A stretch of 29,807 nt of DNA from an uncultured Sphingobacteriales bacterium (GTDB lineage: Bacteria; Bacteroidota; Bacteroidia; Chitinophagales; Chitinophagaceae): positions 1-29,807 of the forward strand of contig CALKHN010000105.1 in NCBI GenBank assembly GCA_937991535.1. The letters run 5' to 3'. Shown piece after piece: positions 8,797 through 16,059 of this stretch (position 1 is the first letter of the stretch; the number at the start of each line of letters is the position of its first letter). Position numbers and translations under genes: made by a program. Under the pieces are notes generated by a model that did not search any database, was not told where the DNA came from, and saw only the letters and a program-made list of their open reading frames with translations.

Positions 8797-9825
8797 ATGA
8801 CAACATTTTTTAGAAGGAATTTTTTACGATCCTCAATCATGTCGGCAGCGGGACTGTTGCTGACTCCCCGGAACACAACAGGCAAAGCCAAACACGAGAT
8901 GAGTTCTACCATCTCTCCTGAATCCGGACCGGGCTGGAAAAATGTTTTGGAATTAAATACCGCGAGGAAGCCCGTAGCAGGCAGTCATGAAGCGCTTATA
9001 AGAGCAATAAGGCGAGGGGCAGACCTTAGGATATACACCGAGTTTCGCCACAATGAACACATTGATACTGCTTCGAACAACCCGGAACTAATAAAAGAAG
9101 TAGCCGACTTCAGGGTTACTTATCTGATAGATAACAGGTGGGTGGCGGGCATTATTAACCTGCGTCAGCCCATATCCCTGCCCGAAGGGTTTGGTCCAAG
9201 GCCTTCCATGTCATTTTTCTTATATAACCAGAACGCTGAGCAGGCTATAGCCAGACCATATCTGGACGGCGGTAAAGTTACCGGCAACATAGGTATAGGA
9301 ACACCTGATGACCACAGTGATATGCCCAAATATCATCAATGGGATGCCTGGGACACAGGCACAAATGCACCAAGCAGCAATTTCGTTTACGATTTCGAAA
9401 AATATCGCTTCTGGGTATGCGATAACTGGGAGGAGGTTTACGCCAACAATGCTTCTGGTGACACCATTTCCGGATCGCTCGATGCGCTTGCCAAAGCCTT
9501 TGCAAACGGCAGGGAAGTAAAAGTAGCGATTTCCGGATTATGTGACGACCTGGTTCCCGATCACGAAGAAAAGACTGGTCATGAAGTATTCGTACAATGC
9601 GGTTCCTGCTATTACTACACACAAAGCAGGCTTTTTTGTGCTGCTTCACACCCTATGGTAAGGGTAAAACCGGCAATCCCCATGCGTTACAAAAGCAGGG
9701 AATGGGACTTTGGGTGGCTGATGCCCCGTTCAGACGGGCACGTAGCGAGATGGATCGCAGATCCGTACACTTTACAGTTCAGTAAAAGCAAAGGCAAATA
9801 CGGAATCAGATGGTTTGTAAGATAA
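8797..9825 (+). CDS. Unrecognised twin-arginine-leader protein with CGSC motif (second)
   Basis: No family is recognised for this 342-residue product. The N-terminus FFRRNFLRSSIMSAAGLLLT is a Tat-type leader. The mature protein has a folded, Trp/Tyr-rich character: RIYTEFRHNEHIDTASNNPE (about 79-98), FGPRPSMSFFLYNQN, GTPDDHSDMPKYHQWDAWD (His/Asp-rich, possible metal site), then VQCGSCYYYTQSRLFCAASH and a C-terminus WLMPRSDGHVARWIADP. The acidic/His pair DDHSDMPKYH and the CGSC cluster are candidate active-site parts, but this is only suggestive. It lies between the sialidase-like gene and the SGNH esterase, whose ATG follows this stop codon with no gap, indicating tight operon structure. Length and composition give no reason to suspect truncation. 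Confidence 0.8.
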   Translation: MTTFFRRNFLRSSIMSAAGLLLTPRNTTGKAKHEMSSTISPESGPGWKNVLELNTARKPVAGSHEALIRAIRRGADLRIYTEFRHNEHIDTASNNPELIKEVADFRVTYLIDNRWVAGIINLRQPISLPEGFGPRPSMSFFLYNQNAEQAIARPYLDGGKVTGNIGIGTPDDHSDMPKYHQWDAWDTGTNAPSSNFVYDFEKYRFWVCDNWEEVYANNASGDTISGSLDALAKAFANGREVKVAISGLCDDLVPDHEEKTGHEVFVQCGSCYYYTQSRLFCAASHPMVRVKPAIPMRYKSREWDFGWLMPRSDGHVARWIADPYTLQFSKSKGKYGIRWFVR

Positions 9826-10593
9826 ATGAGTAATGTTATGTACAATAGTTATTCAAGAAGGGGGTTTGTTGGCTTAACAGGCATGCTCGGACTGGGCACT
9901 ATCCTGTCATCCTTTGTTCCTCCATTATATAAAAACAATATGGAAATTCTACTTTTGCCCGATCTGGAAAAAATAAAATCGCTTTTGAAACAGGATAACC
10001 CTGTTATCTGGCTCTTTACAGGAGACAGCATTACCCAGGGAGCCAAACATACCAATGGTTATCGTTGTTACCCCGAAATATTCTCGGAACGCGTAAGATG
10101 GGAGATGAAACGAAAACATGATTTTGTTATTAATACAGGCATAAGTGGAGATACAACTGCAAATATCATCAAAGACTTTCAACAGCGTGTACAGCAATTC
10201 AACCCGGATGTGGTTTCCCTGATGATTGGCACCAATGATTGTGCATATCCTTCTATTACACCCCATAGTTTTGAAGAGAACCTGAGCAAACTTATTGATA
10301 GAATAAGAGCTCAAAAAATTATCCCGGTCTTACACACTCCAAATGTGATCCTGCTGGAGGAAGATCCCGTGAGGAACAGGTTGCCGGAGTTCGTGGCTTC
10401 TATCAGGAATATCGCAAAAAAGAAGGAGCTCATACTGGTAGATCACTGGCAACTATGGAGCGAAAAAGGGGAAAATATAACAGAATGGCTGGACGATCCT
10501 GTTCATCCCAACTTTAAAGGTCATTCCGAGATAGCTAAATTATTATTCAATGTGCTAGATATTTTTGATGTAAACGCATTTACCTGTAAATGA
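9826..10593 (+). CDS. SGNH/GDSL-type esterase with twin-arginine leader
   Basis: The 255-residue product is an SGNH-hydrolase, a serine esterase family that removes acyl groups from sugars or other alcohols. The four blocks are present: GDSIT with nucleophile Ser68 (block I), NTGISGDT (block II Gly about 105-108), GTND at 135-138 (block III Asn137), and DDPVHPN with catalytic Asp224 and His227 (block V). The N-terminus has a Tat-type leader, SRRGFVGLTGMLGLG (residues 10-24), so it probably acts in the periplasm. The ATG at 9826 abuts the previous stop. An ATG 12 nt further in (9838) is also possible and keeps the leader intact. The gene end overlaps the next start by 4 nt (ATGA). The substrate ester is unknown. 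Confidence 0.92.
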   Translation: MSNVMYNSYSRRGFVGLTGMLGLGTILSSFVPPLYKNNMEILLLPDLEKIKSLLKQDNPVIWLFTGDSITQGAKHTNGYRCYPEIFSERVRWEMKRKHDFVINTGISGDTTANIIKDFQQRVQQFNPDVVSLMIGTNDCAYPSITPHSFEENLSKLIDRIRAQKIIPVLHTPNVILLEEDPVRNRLPEFVASIRNIAKKKELILVDHWQLWSEKGENITEWLDDPVHPNFKGHSEIAKLLFNVLDIFDVNAFTCK

Positions 10594-11546
10594 AAACGGA
10601 AGCAATCAAATACCATAATATCCGGGCGGAAAGAGCGGGCCCCCGCGTACTGATATGTGCAGGAGTGCATGGCGACGAATTCGAACCTGTGCTCGCAGCG
10701 CTGGAACTCATAAAGACGGTTAAGGATATGCTGGAAACCGGGGAAGTGGATATTGTACCGGTAGCCAACACATCCGCATATGCACAGGGGTCAAGATGTG
10801 GGGCCGACGGGCTGGATATGGCCAGGATATTTCCCGGCGATCCTGCAGGCTCTGTAACGCAACAATACGCAGCATCTGTCAGTGAAATGATCAGGGCTGC
10901 CGATTATCTCATAGATATGCATACGGGAGGCCGACTTTATGATATATATCCGCTTGCAGGCTATATGTTGCATGATTCACCGCAGATATTGGAAAAACAA
11001 AGGAAGATGGCAGAAGCCTTTAACCTGCCGGCAATATGGGGCACAGACAACAGGCCCGTTGGAAGAACACTGTCTGTAGCAAGAGATGCAGGTGTGCCTG
11101 CGATTTACGTGGAATATGGTGGCGGTGGCGAGGTAAATGCAACAATAATCGAGGCATACGTACGGGGTTGCATGGGGGTGTTAGCTTCATTGAATATGCT
11201 AGCCAACAATGATAATGCAGCAGCGCTGAAAAAATACAGGGTAGAAGACTACACACCGGACGGCGGACACCTGCAATCAAAATTGCCCGCCCCAAAGGAT
11301 GGCATATTCATGCCTGCTGTTCGTGTTGGGGAAAAAATATCAACAGGGCAGCTCTGGGGCACCATTACAGACCCGTTAAATGGCACCTCAAAGGAAGTAA
11401 GAGCAGGAACAGAAGGACTGGTATTGTTCCTGAGAGTGTGTGCCAAAGTGATTACCGGCGATTCCCTGGGAGGCATATTACCCGTTACCGGGCAAGAAAA
11501 ATTAGTTACGATCCAACCACCTGAAACAGTCAGCTATGGAAAATAA
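10590..11546 (+). CDS. Succinylglutamate desuccinylase/aspartoacylase-family (M14-like) deacylase
   Basis: The 318-residue product belongs to the AstE/AspA group of zinc carboxypeptidase-fold deacylases, which hydrolyse the amide of N-acyl amino acids. Visible family marks: AGVHGDEFEP with zinc ligands His27 and Glu30, GLDMARIFPGD (substrate-carboxylate loop, equivalent to DLNRxFPG), IDMHTGGRLYDIYP with third ligand His111, and the catalytic-type Glu175 in AIYVEYGGGGE. The C-terminal part (about 230-318) is the usual beta-rich domain of this family (DGIFMPAVRVGEKISTGQ). There is no signal peptide, so it should be cytoplasmic. The start overlaps the SGNH stop by 4 nt and its end overlaps the next gene by 11 nt. 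It probably frees an amino acid or amine from an acyl conjugate. The exact acyl group is not predictable. Confidence 0.9.
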   Translation: MKTEAIKYHNIRAERAGPRVLICAGVHGDEFEPVLAALELIKTVKDMLETGEVDIVPVANTSAYAQGSRCGADGLDMARIFPGDPAGSVTQQYAASVSEMIRAADYLIDMHTGGRLYDIYPLAGYMLHDSPQILEKQRKMAEAFNLPAIWGTDNRPVGRTLSVARDAGVPAIYVEYGGGGEVNATIIEAYVRGCMGVLASLNMLANNDNAAALKKYRVEDYTPDGGHLQSKLPAPKDGIFMPAVRVGEKISTGQLWGTITDPLNGTSKEVRAGTEGLVLFLRVCAKVITGDSLGGILPVTGQEKLVTIQPPETVSYGK

Positions 11547-12351
11547 AAAGGTAGCCATTATAACGGGTGCTTCCCGTGGCATAGGGGAATACACATCCGT
11601 AAAGTTTGCGGCTAACGGATATCGGTGCACATTGGTAGGACGTAGTAAAGGCGATTTAAACCGCGTAGAGAAATCAATAAGTGAGAAGCATGGCATGGAG
11701 GTTTTACGCTGCGAGGGGGATATTGGAGACGGGGAGTTCTTAAAGGAGATCATTCGTCGTACAATAGAGAAATGGGGCCGTATTGATGTGTTGGTAAATA
11801 ACGCGGCCTGGCGCACTATTGAAACCATGCGAACCATTAGTCCGGACACCTGGAACAAAACGATCTCGGTTTGCCTTACTGCTCCTGCCTTTCTCGCTAA
11901 ATATTGTGCAGCAGAGATGGAAAAATTAAAAACAGGCGGTGCTATAATAAACATCTCCAGCATTATGTCGAACAGAGCAGGAGGAAACAGCCCTGCTTAC
12001 ATAGCATGCAAAGGCGGTATAGACAGTCTTACGCGGGAGCTTGCCATAGCTTACGGGAGGAGTAATATACGAGTAATAGGCGTTAACCCGGGATATATAA
12101 AAACAGAAATGAGTAATGACTACGTTGATTCGCAGGGAAAGAACCTGAGTGCCCAAATGAGCGGGTATATCGTAGACGCAACCCCACTGGGACGTGGCGG
12201 GCATCCGGAAGAGTTAGCCGAAGTGATTTACTGGCTTAGTTCACCGGCTGCCTCTTTTATTACAGGAACCACAATAACAGCAGATGGTGGCTTCAGCAGC
12301 AACCTGAATGACTATCTTTTAAAGAAAAAACAATTCCCCCAAGAGTTTTGA
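11536..12351 (+). CDS. Short-chain dehydrogenase/reductase (SDR)
   Basis: A classical 271-residue SDR. The nucleotide-binding glycine motif GASRGIG is at 11-17, NNAA at 89-92, the catalytic Ser at 141/142 (NISSIM), and YIACK with Tyr155 and Lys159. The C-terminal family pattern VNPGYIKTEM and the end motif ITADGGF are intact. Arg/Lys after the first strand (VGRSKGD) would favour NADP(H), though this is only a tendency. It overlaps the deacylase by 11 nt and the next gene by 4 nt, so translation of the three is probably coupled. Its likely role is oxidation or reduction of a hydroxyl or keto group of the pathway intermediate. There is a second, more divergent SDR at 22720. Confidence 0.93.
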   Translation: MENKKVAIITGASRGIGEYTSVKFAANGYRCTLVGRSKGDLNRVEKSISEKHGMEVLRCEGDIGDGEFLKEIIRRTIEKWGRIDVLVNNAAWRTIETMRTISPDTWNKTISVCLTAPAFLAKYCAAEMEKLKTGGAIINISSIMSNRAGGNSPAYIACKGGIDSLTRELAIAYGRSNIRVIGVNPGYIKTEMSNDYVDSQGKNLSAQMSGYIVDATPLGRGGHPEELAEVIYWLSSPAASFITGTTITADGGFSSNLNDYLLKKKQFPQEF

Positions 12352-13439
12352 AAAATATATGGCATTATAACAAGCTGCTTCCGGCAGTACCGGAAAACTC
12401 GCGATTATTGCTGGGCGAGGGTAACACACCATTAATCAAAGCGAAAACGATCGGCAAGATGCTGGGCTTAACGGGATTGTACTTTAAGTTGGAAAATCTC
12501 AATCCCACAGGCTCTTACAAAGATCGCTTCGCTGCGATATTTGTGAGTATATTGAAGAGCAGAAACCAGCATTTGTGCCTGGCCACCTCCAGCGGCAACA
12601 CCGGGGCTGCGCTGGCCGCATATTGCGCCGCAGCAGGCATCAATTGTACGCTGGCCATAGTAGACGGTGCGCCGCAGTCGAAGATCAAGCAGATGCAGCT
12701 GTACGGAGCCCATACCTACATGGTAAAGGGTTTTGGCAAAGATGCGGTTGTAACGGAAGAGGTATTCGGGTTACTGAAACGAATGGCCCGGGCAATGCAA
12801 ATAGCGCTGCCCGTCAGCGCTTTCAGTTATTGTGACGAAGGAATGAAAGGGGTGCAAACCATCGCATACGAAATATTGGAACAGGAAAATTCATTTGATC
12901 ATATATTCTGTCCTGCCGGAGGAGGTGGATTAACCCTCGCTGTTGCACGCGGTTGCATCGCCTATGGGGAATGCTACCCAGTAAAAATTCCCAAAGTGCA
13001 TTGCGTACAGCCGGAAGGAAATGATACCATTGCCGGAGCATTACGGAACCACCGGCACCAAGCTAATGCTATTGCCGCATCCACAACCCTTATAAGCGGG
13101 CTACAGGTACCCAATGTACTTGACGGCGACGCAGTAATAGCATCCTGTACAAAACTCGGAGGCACCGGATATATTGTAAATGACCAGGAAGTATTTAAAT
13201 GGCAACGGCTGCTGGCGCAGCAGGAAGGGATATTTTGCGAGCCTGCAGGTGCTGTAGCACTCGCGGGACTTGCGAATGCTGTAACAGGCAGGGAAGTAAG
13301 CGCTAAAGATAATATTGTGTGCCTGGTTACAGGGAGCGGCTTTAAGGATATGCTTTCCGTAGATAGTAACTTTGGATTACCGGACCTGCAATCCATAAAT
13401 ATATCACAACTGGAAAGCAATATCAGGGCGCTTCAGTAA
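12348..13439 (+). CDS. Threonine-synthase-like PLP-dependent fold-II enzyme (TTG start)
   Basis: The 363-residue product has the features of fold-type-II PLP enzymes: LGEGNTPLI (22-30), the Schiff-base Lys58 in NPTGSYKDRF, ATSSGNTGAALA (79-90) and the phosphate-binding glycine loop PAGGGGL (189-195). The whole layout resembles threonine synthase but the context is catabolic, so elimination or deamination of a hydroxy or substituted amino acid is more likely than threonine formation. The start is TTG at 12348, giving a TTGA overlap with the SDR stop. No in-frame ATG lies before the conserved LGEGNTP block, so the TTG is needed. PLP dehydratases release enamines, which fits the RidA gene at 18002 under the same predicted operator. 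Confidence 0.88.
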   Translation: MKNIWHYNKLLPAVPENSRLLLGEGNTPLIKAKTIGKMLGLTGLYFKLENLNPTGSYKDRFAAIFVSILKSRNQHLCLATSSGNTGAALAAYCAAAGINCTLAIVDGAPQSKIKQMQLYGAHTYMVKGFGKDAVVTEEVFGLLKRMARAMQIALPVSAFSYCDEGMKGVQTIAYEILEQENSFDHIFCPAGGGGLTLAVARGCIAYGECYPVKIPKVHCVQPEGNDTIAGALRNHRHQANAIAASTTLISGLQVPNVLDGDAVIASCTKLGGTGYIVNDQEVFKWQRLLAQQEGIFCEPAGAVALAGLANAVTGREVSAKDNIVCLVTGSGFKDMLSVDSNFGLPDLQSINISQLESNIRALQ

Positions 13440-13463
13440 AAAAAAAGTGCAATATAATTGCAT
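13438..13463 (-). terminator. Rho-independent terminator of the 17880-13505 operon
   Basis: Read on the minus strand, TGCAAT-TAT-ATTGCA (13462-13448) forms a 6-bp perfect stem, followed after one C by a run of T residues (13446-13438). It lies 42 nt past the stop of the minus-strand propeller gene and directly beside the stop of the plus-strand PLP gene, in the 65-nt gap of convergent operons. No U-run follows the hairpin on the plus strand. Confidence 0.7.
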
Positions 13464-13504
13464 CCCGTACCAGGATATTTATACAAAACATCCGTCAGCA
13501 TTTA

Positions 13505-14710
13505 TCATTTACCGGAAGGAAACCATATAGCCATAGGATCGGGACCAAGGCCGGTTTTGATTATCGACAGCACGTCAAACCTTTTCATGTCTATTACATG
13601 AACCCCGTCAGAATCGCCTGTTTTTGCCTTCACGCGTTCCAAGCCATCCGGCATCACCACAGCTTCCCTCGAGTCCTCACATCCAACAAAGGCCCTTGTG
13701 CCATCGGGCGATATTTCCACACCGATTGCTCTGTCACCCACAGGTATCCGTTTAATTTCACGACAAGAAGCTACATCCACCACAATCAGCTCTCCTTTCC
13801 GGGTCCAACTCGTCAGTAAAGCATATTTTCCATCATTGGTAAATTTTATTCGTTTAATAATACCGGCGCATGGAAATGTTTTTACCGCCTCATGATCTGA
13901 CAGATCGATAATAGTAATGGTTTCATCTGCCTCGTTCGCTACCCACAGGTATTTTCCATCCGGCGTAAAAGCCATTCCTCCGGCACCTTTTCCAGTGGGA
14001 ATACGCTTAATCAGCCTCCCTGATGCACGGTCAATCACAGAAACATCTCCCGAAGAAATATTCCCGGTATAAATTAATTTCCCGTCTAAAGAAACATAAA
14101 CCATATGGGACGTTTCAGCATAAGTTGGAATAGACCTTGTAATCTCGTTCTTTTTCGTATCTATTTCTACAATAACCCCTGCCTGACCGGCTGTAAAGTA
14201 TGCGTTTTTACCATCCGGTGCAACTGCAACACCATGAATACGTTTGAGCGAACCCGTGTTGATCTGTTTGACCATTTTCCTCCTTTTAAGGTCTATCACC
14301 GATATGGTATTACCCGGAGGTTCATAGTTGCTCAAATACGCATAGCGCTGATCAGGAGTAATAGCAATTTCGTGAGGATTGGGACCAACGGGGATAGTTT
14401 GCAGCACCTGCAAAGTTACCGGATGCACAAACGATAAGGTGCCAGCGTGCTTATTGGCTACCAGTAACAATGGCTGATCAGGAGATCGGAACTGCGGGAC
14501 AAGCCATGATTGTTTTAATAACAAGGTGTAGCCAGCGGGGTGCACGCTCCCGAAACCGGGTTCACACCCACTTTCCCTGGATGCAAAAAAGTTAAACAGA
14601 TAAACGCTCTCAATGTCATTACGACATATATAATCTTCACTATTCCTGTAGGCAGTAAGATCCGGCGATATTGCTATCAGGTATGTAACGACTAATAAAT
14701 AATATTTCAT
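13505..14710 (-). CDS. Secreted YVTN-type beta-propeller protein
   Basis: The 401-residue product has an N-terminal signal sequence (MKYYLLVVTYLIAIS) followed by about 60 residues of unrecognised sequence with several Cys, and then a YVTN/NHL-like seven-bladed propeller (about 78-401). Repeats are seen as HEIAITPDQRYAYLSNYEPP, GVAVAPDGKNAYFTAG, HMVYVSLDGKLIYTGN, GMAFTPDGKYLWVANE and GVEISPDGTRAFVGCE, each followed by a strand such as TISVIDL. It is clearly paralogous to the propeller half of the 606-residue protein two genes upstream, position by position up to the end (SGLGPDPM / TGLGPDPM). Propellers of this type bind ligands or act as isomerases or lactonases, but no catalytic residues can be assigned. 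Last gene of the operon, 11 nt after the acetamidase. Confidence 0.9.
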   Translation of the reverse strand: MKYYLLVVTYLIAISPDLTAYRNSEDYICRNDIESVYLFNFFASRESGCEPGFGSVHPAGYTLLLKQSWLVPQFRSPDQPLLLVANKHAGTLSFVHPVTLQVLQTIPVGPNPHEIAITPDQRYAYLSNYEPPGNTISVIDLKRRKMVKQINTGSLKRIHGVAVAPDGKNAYFTAGQAGVIVEIDTKKNEITRSIPTYAETSHMVYVSLDGKLIYTGNISSGDVSVIDRASGRLIKRIPTGKGAGGMAFTPDGKYLWVANEADETITIIDLSDHEAVKTFPCAGIIKRIKFTNDGKYALLTSWTRKGELIVVDVASCREIKRIPVGDRAIGVEISPDGTRAFVGCEDSREAVVMPDGLERVKAKTGDSDGVHVIDMKRFDVLSIIKTGLGPDPMAIWFPSGK

Positions 14711-14721
14711 GAAAGAAACTT

Positions 14722-16041
14722 TTAGCCGATACCGTACTGTTTACGTACTATAGATAGAAAACCTGCTTTTTCCAACTTATGCAGTGGAGCAAGGAATGTA
14801 ACCTGAACAACCCCCGGGTGACGCCCTATCTCTATGGCACCGTTAATTGTAGCACGATTCCTTACTTCGGCCACGCTCATGTCAAGCAATCTGGATGCGC
14901 GCTGTAAACCATTGTCGGTTGCCATATTAAGATTCGCCCCTGTGCCCACTATTGAAATAGGGGCACATTCTTCCACCTCTTTCATATTCCATTGTTGGGC
15001 AAGTGCGGTCGCTTCTTCCTTTTCCTTCTTCGTAAAGGGTTTGGCAAGAAAGGGCAGATCTTCTGTAAGCGGGAATATGACCGGTCCTTCAAGCGAACAG
15101 TTTTTTAACACATTAACCTGCAGCTCTACTTTCCCCGCAACATCCATCGTATGCCCGGCTATTTCTCCATCTCCCTGCAGTGCATGCATGTCGCCCATGT
15201 AAATTCCGGCGCCATCTACCTTTACAGGCGCCACAACAATAGCACCCGCCCGAACGATATCAATATCCATATGACCGTCGGTGCGGCACTCAAGCTCCTC
15301 TGCTGTTAGTGCAAACTGGTGAGGCGCTCCGATCAGGAACACACCAAAATCGCCTGCATTATGTGAGTCGGGTATTTTAACGGATGGCGTAGTACCCAGT
15401 TGTCCGAGAAAAGGACGCAACCGTGCCATTGCTCCTGCGAGATGATGGGGGGCATAAAGTAATATAGAATGCTGTATACTGCATTGAGGACCCTTAGCAT
15501 ACATACCTGGATTATGCGCAATTTTTTCCGCACCTTCCTTATTCAAAGTAATTCCGATGTGTTTTTTTTCATCAAATACCACCGTATAACCATGTTCGAT
15601 ACGAAACGGAGTTACCGGCGTACCACACTCAGCACACCTCACAGCATCCTGGCCAATACCTACTTCCCTTGTAGCGGGGTTAACGGTCTGACATTTGGGG
15701 CACCTTTTAGCAACATAAGGATCACCGTTAAAATGACCTTCAACGAGGGTATCGTGTCCCGAAGCTGTTGCAAGCGATGTAATGTCAATCTTTTTAATGC
15801 TGATGATCACGGCATCGCCCACCCTGGCACCCTCAACATACACAGGATGTGTTACTTCATGCCCGCCCATGAGCTCCGGCGTAATCATGGGTCCCCAGCA
15901 GCCGGGCGCGGTATGCGCCTCAATAATTCCACCATCCCGTACCGGTCCCAGCATGGGCTGCGAGGGGTCAAGCACACCGTTTGTCAACCTGTCTACAATT
16001 ACTTTTTCTGATGCTTTGGAAGGAGTAGTTGCGATATTCAT
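14722..16041 (-). CDS. Acetamidase/formamidase-family protein with inserted zinc ribbon
   Basis: The 439-residue product belongs to the FmdA/AmdA family, which hydrolyses short amides to ammonia and the acid. Family marks include EAHTAPGCWGPMITPELM (41-58), GDAVIISIKKI, IPDSHNAGDFG, GDMHALQGDGEIAGHTMDVA and the end GIEIGRHPGVVQVTF. There is no signal peptide, so it should be cytoplasmic. An unusual segment near residues 112-143 carries RCPKC (Cys114, Cys117) and RCAECG (Cys136, Cys139), an apparent CxxC-x18-CxxC zinc ribbon placed within the first half of the enzyme. I do not recall this as a usual part of the family. It is 18 nt downstream of the DUF1080-propeller gene and 11 nt upstream of the second propeller gene. 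Confidence 0.9.
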   Translation of the reverse strand: MNIATTPSKASEKVIVDRLTNGVLDPSQPMLGPVRDGGIIEAHTAPGCWGPMITPELMGGHEVTHPVYVEGARVGDAVIISIKKIDITSLATASGHDTLVEGHFNGDPYVAKRCPKCQTVNPATREVGIGQDAVRCAECGTPVTPFRIEHGYTVVFDEKKHIGITLNKEGAEKIAHNPGMYAKGPQCSIQHSILLYAPHHLAGAMARLRPFLGQLGTTPSVKIPDSHNAGDFGVFLIGAPHQFALTAEELECRTDGHMDIDIVRAGAIVVAPVKVDGAGIYMGDMHALQGDGEIAGHTMDVAGKVELQVNVLKNCSLEGPVIFPLTEDLPFLAKPFTKKEKEEATALAQQWNMKEVEECAPISIVGTGANLNMATDNGLQRASRLLDMSVAEVRNRATINGAIEIGRHPGVVQVTFLAPLHKLEKAGFLSIVRKQYGIG

Positions 16042-16059
16042 AATTAAAGATTTTACAGC

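Noticed and set aside
12348..13439. Biosynthetic threonine synthase (thrC)
   Set aside because: No homoserine kinase or other threonine genes nearby; the gene is embedded in an operon of hydrolases and an SDR under the same predicted operator.
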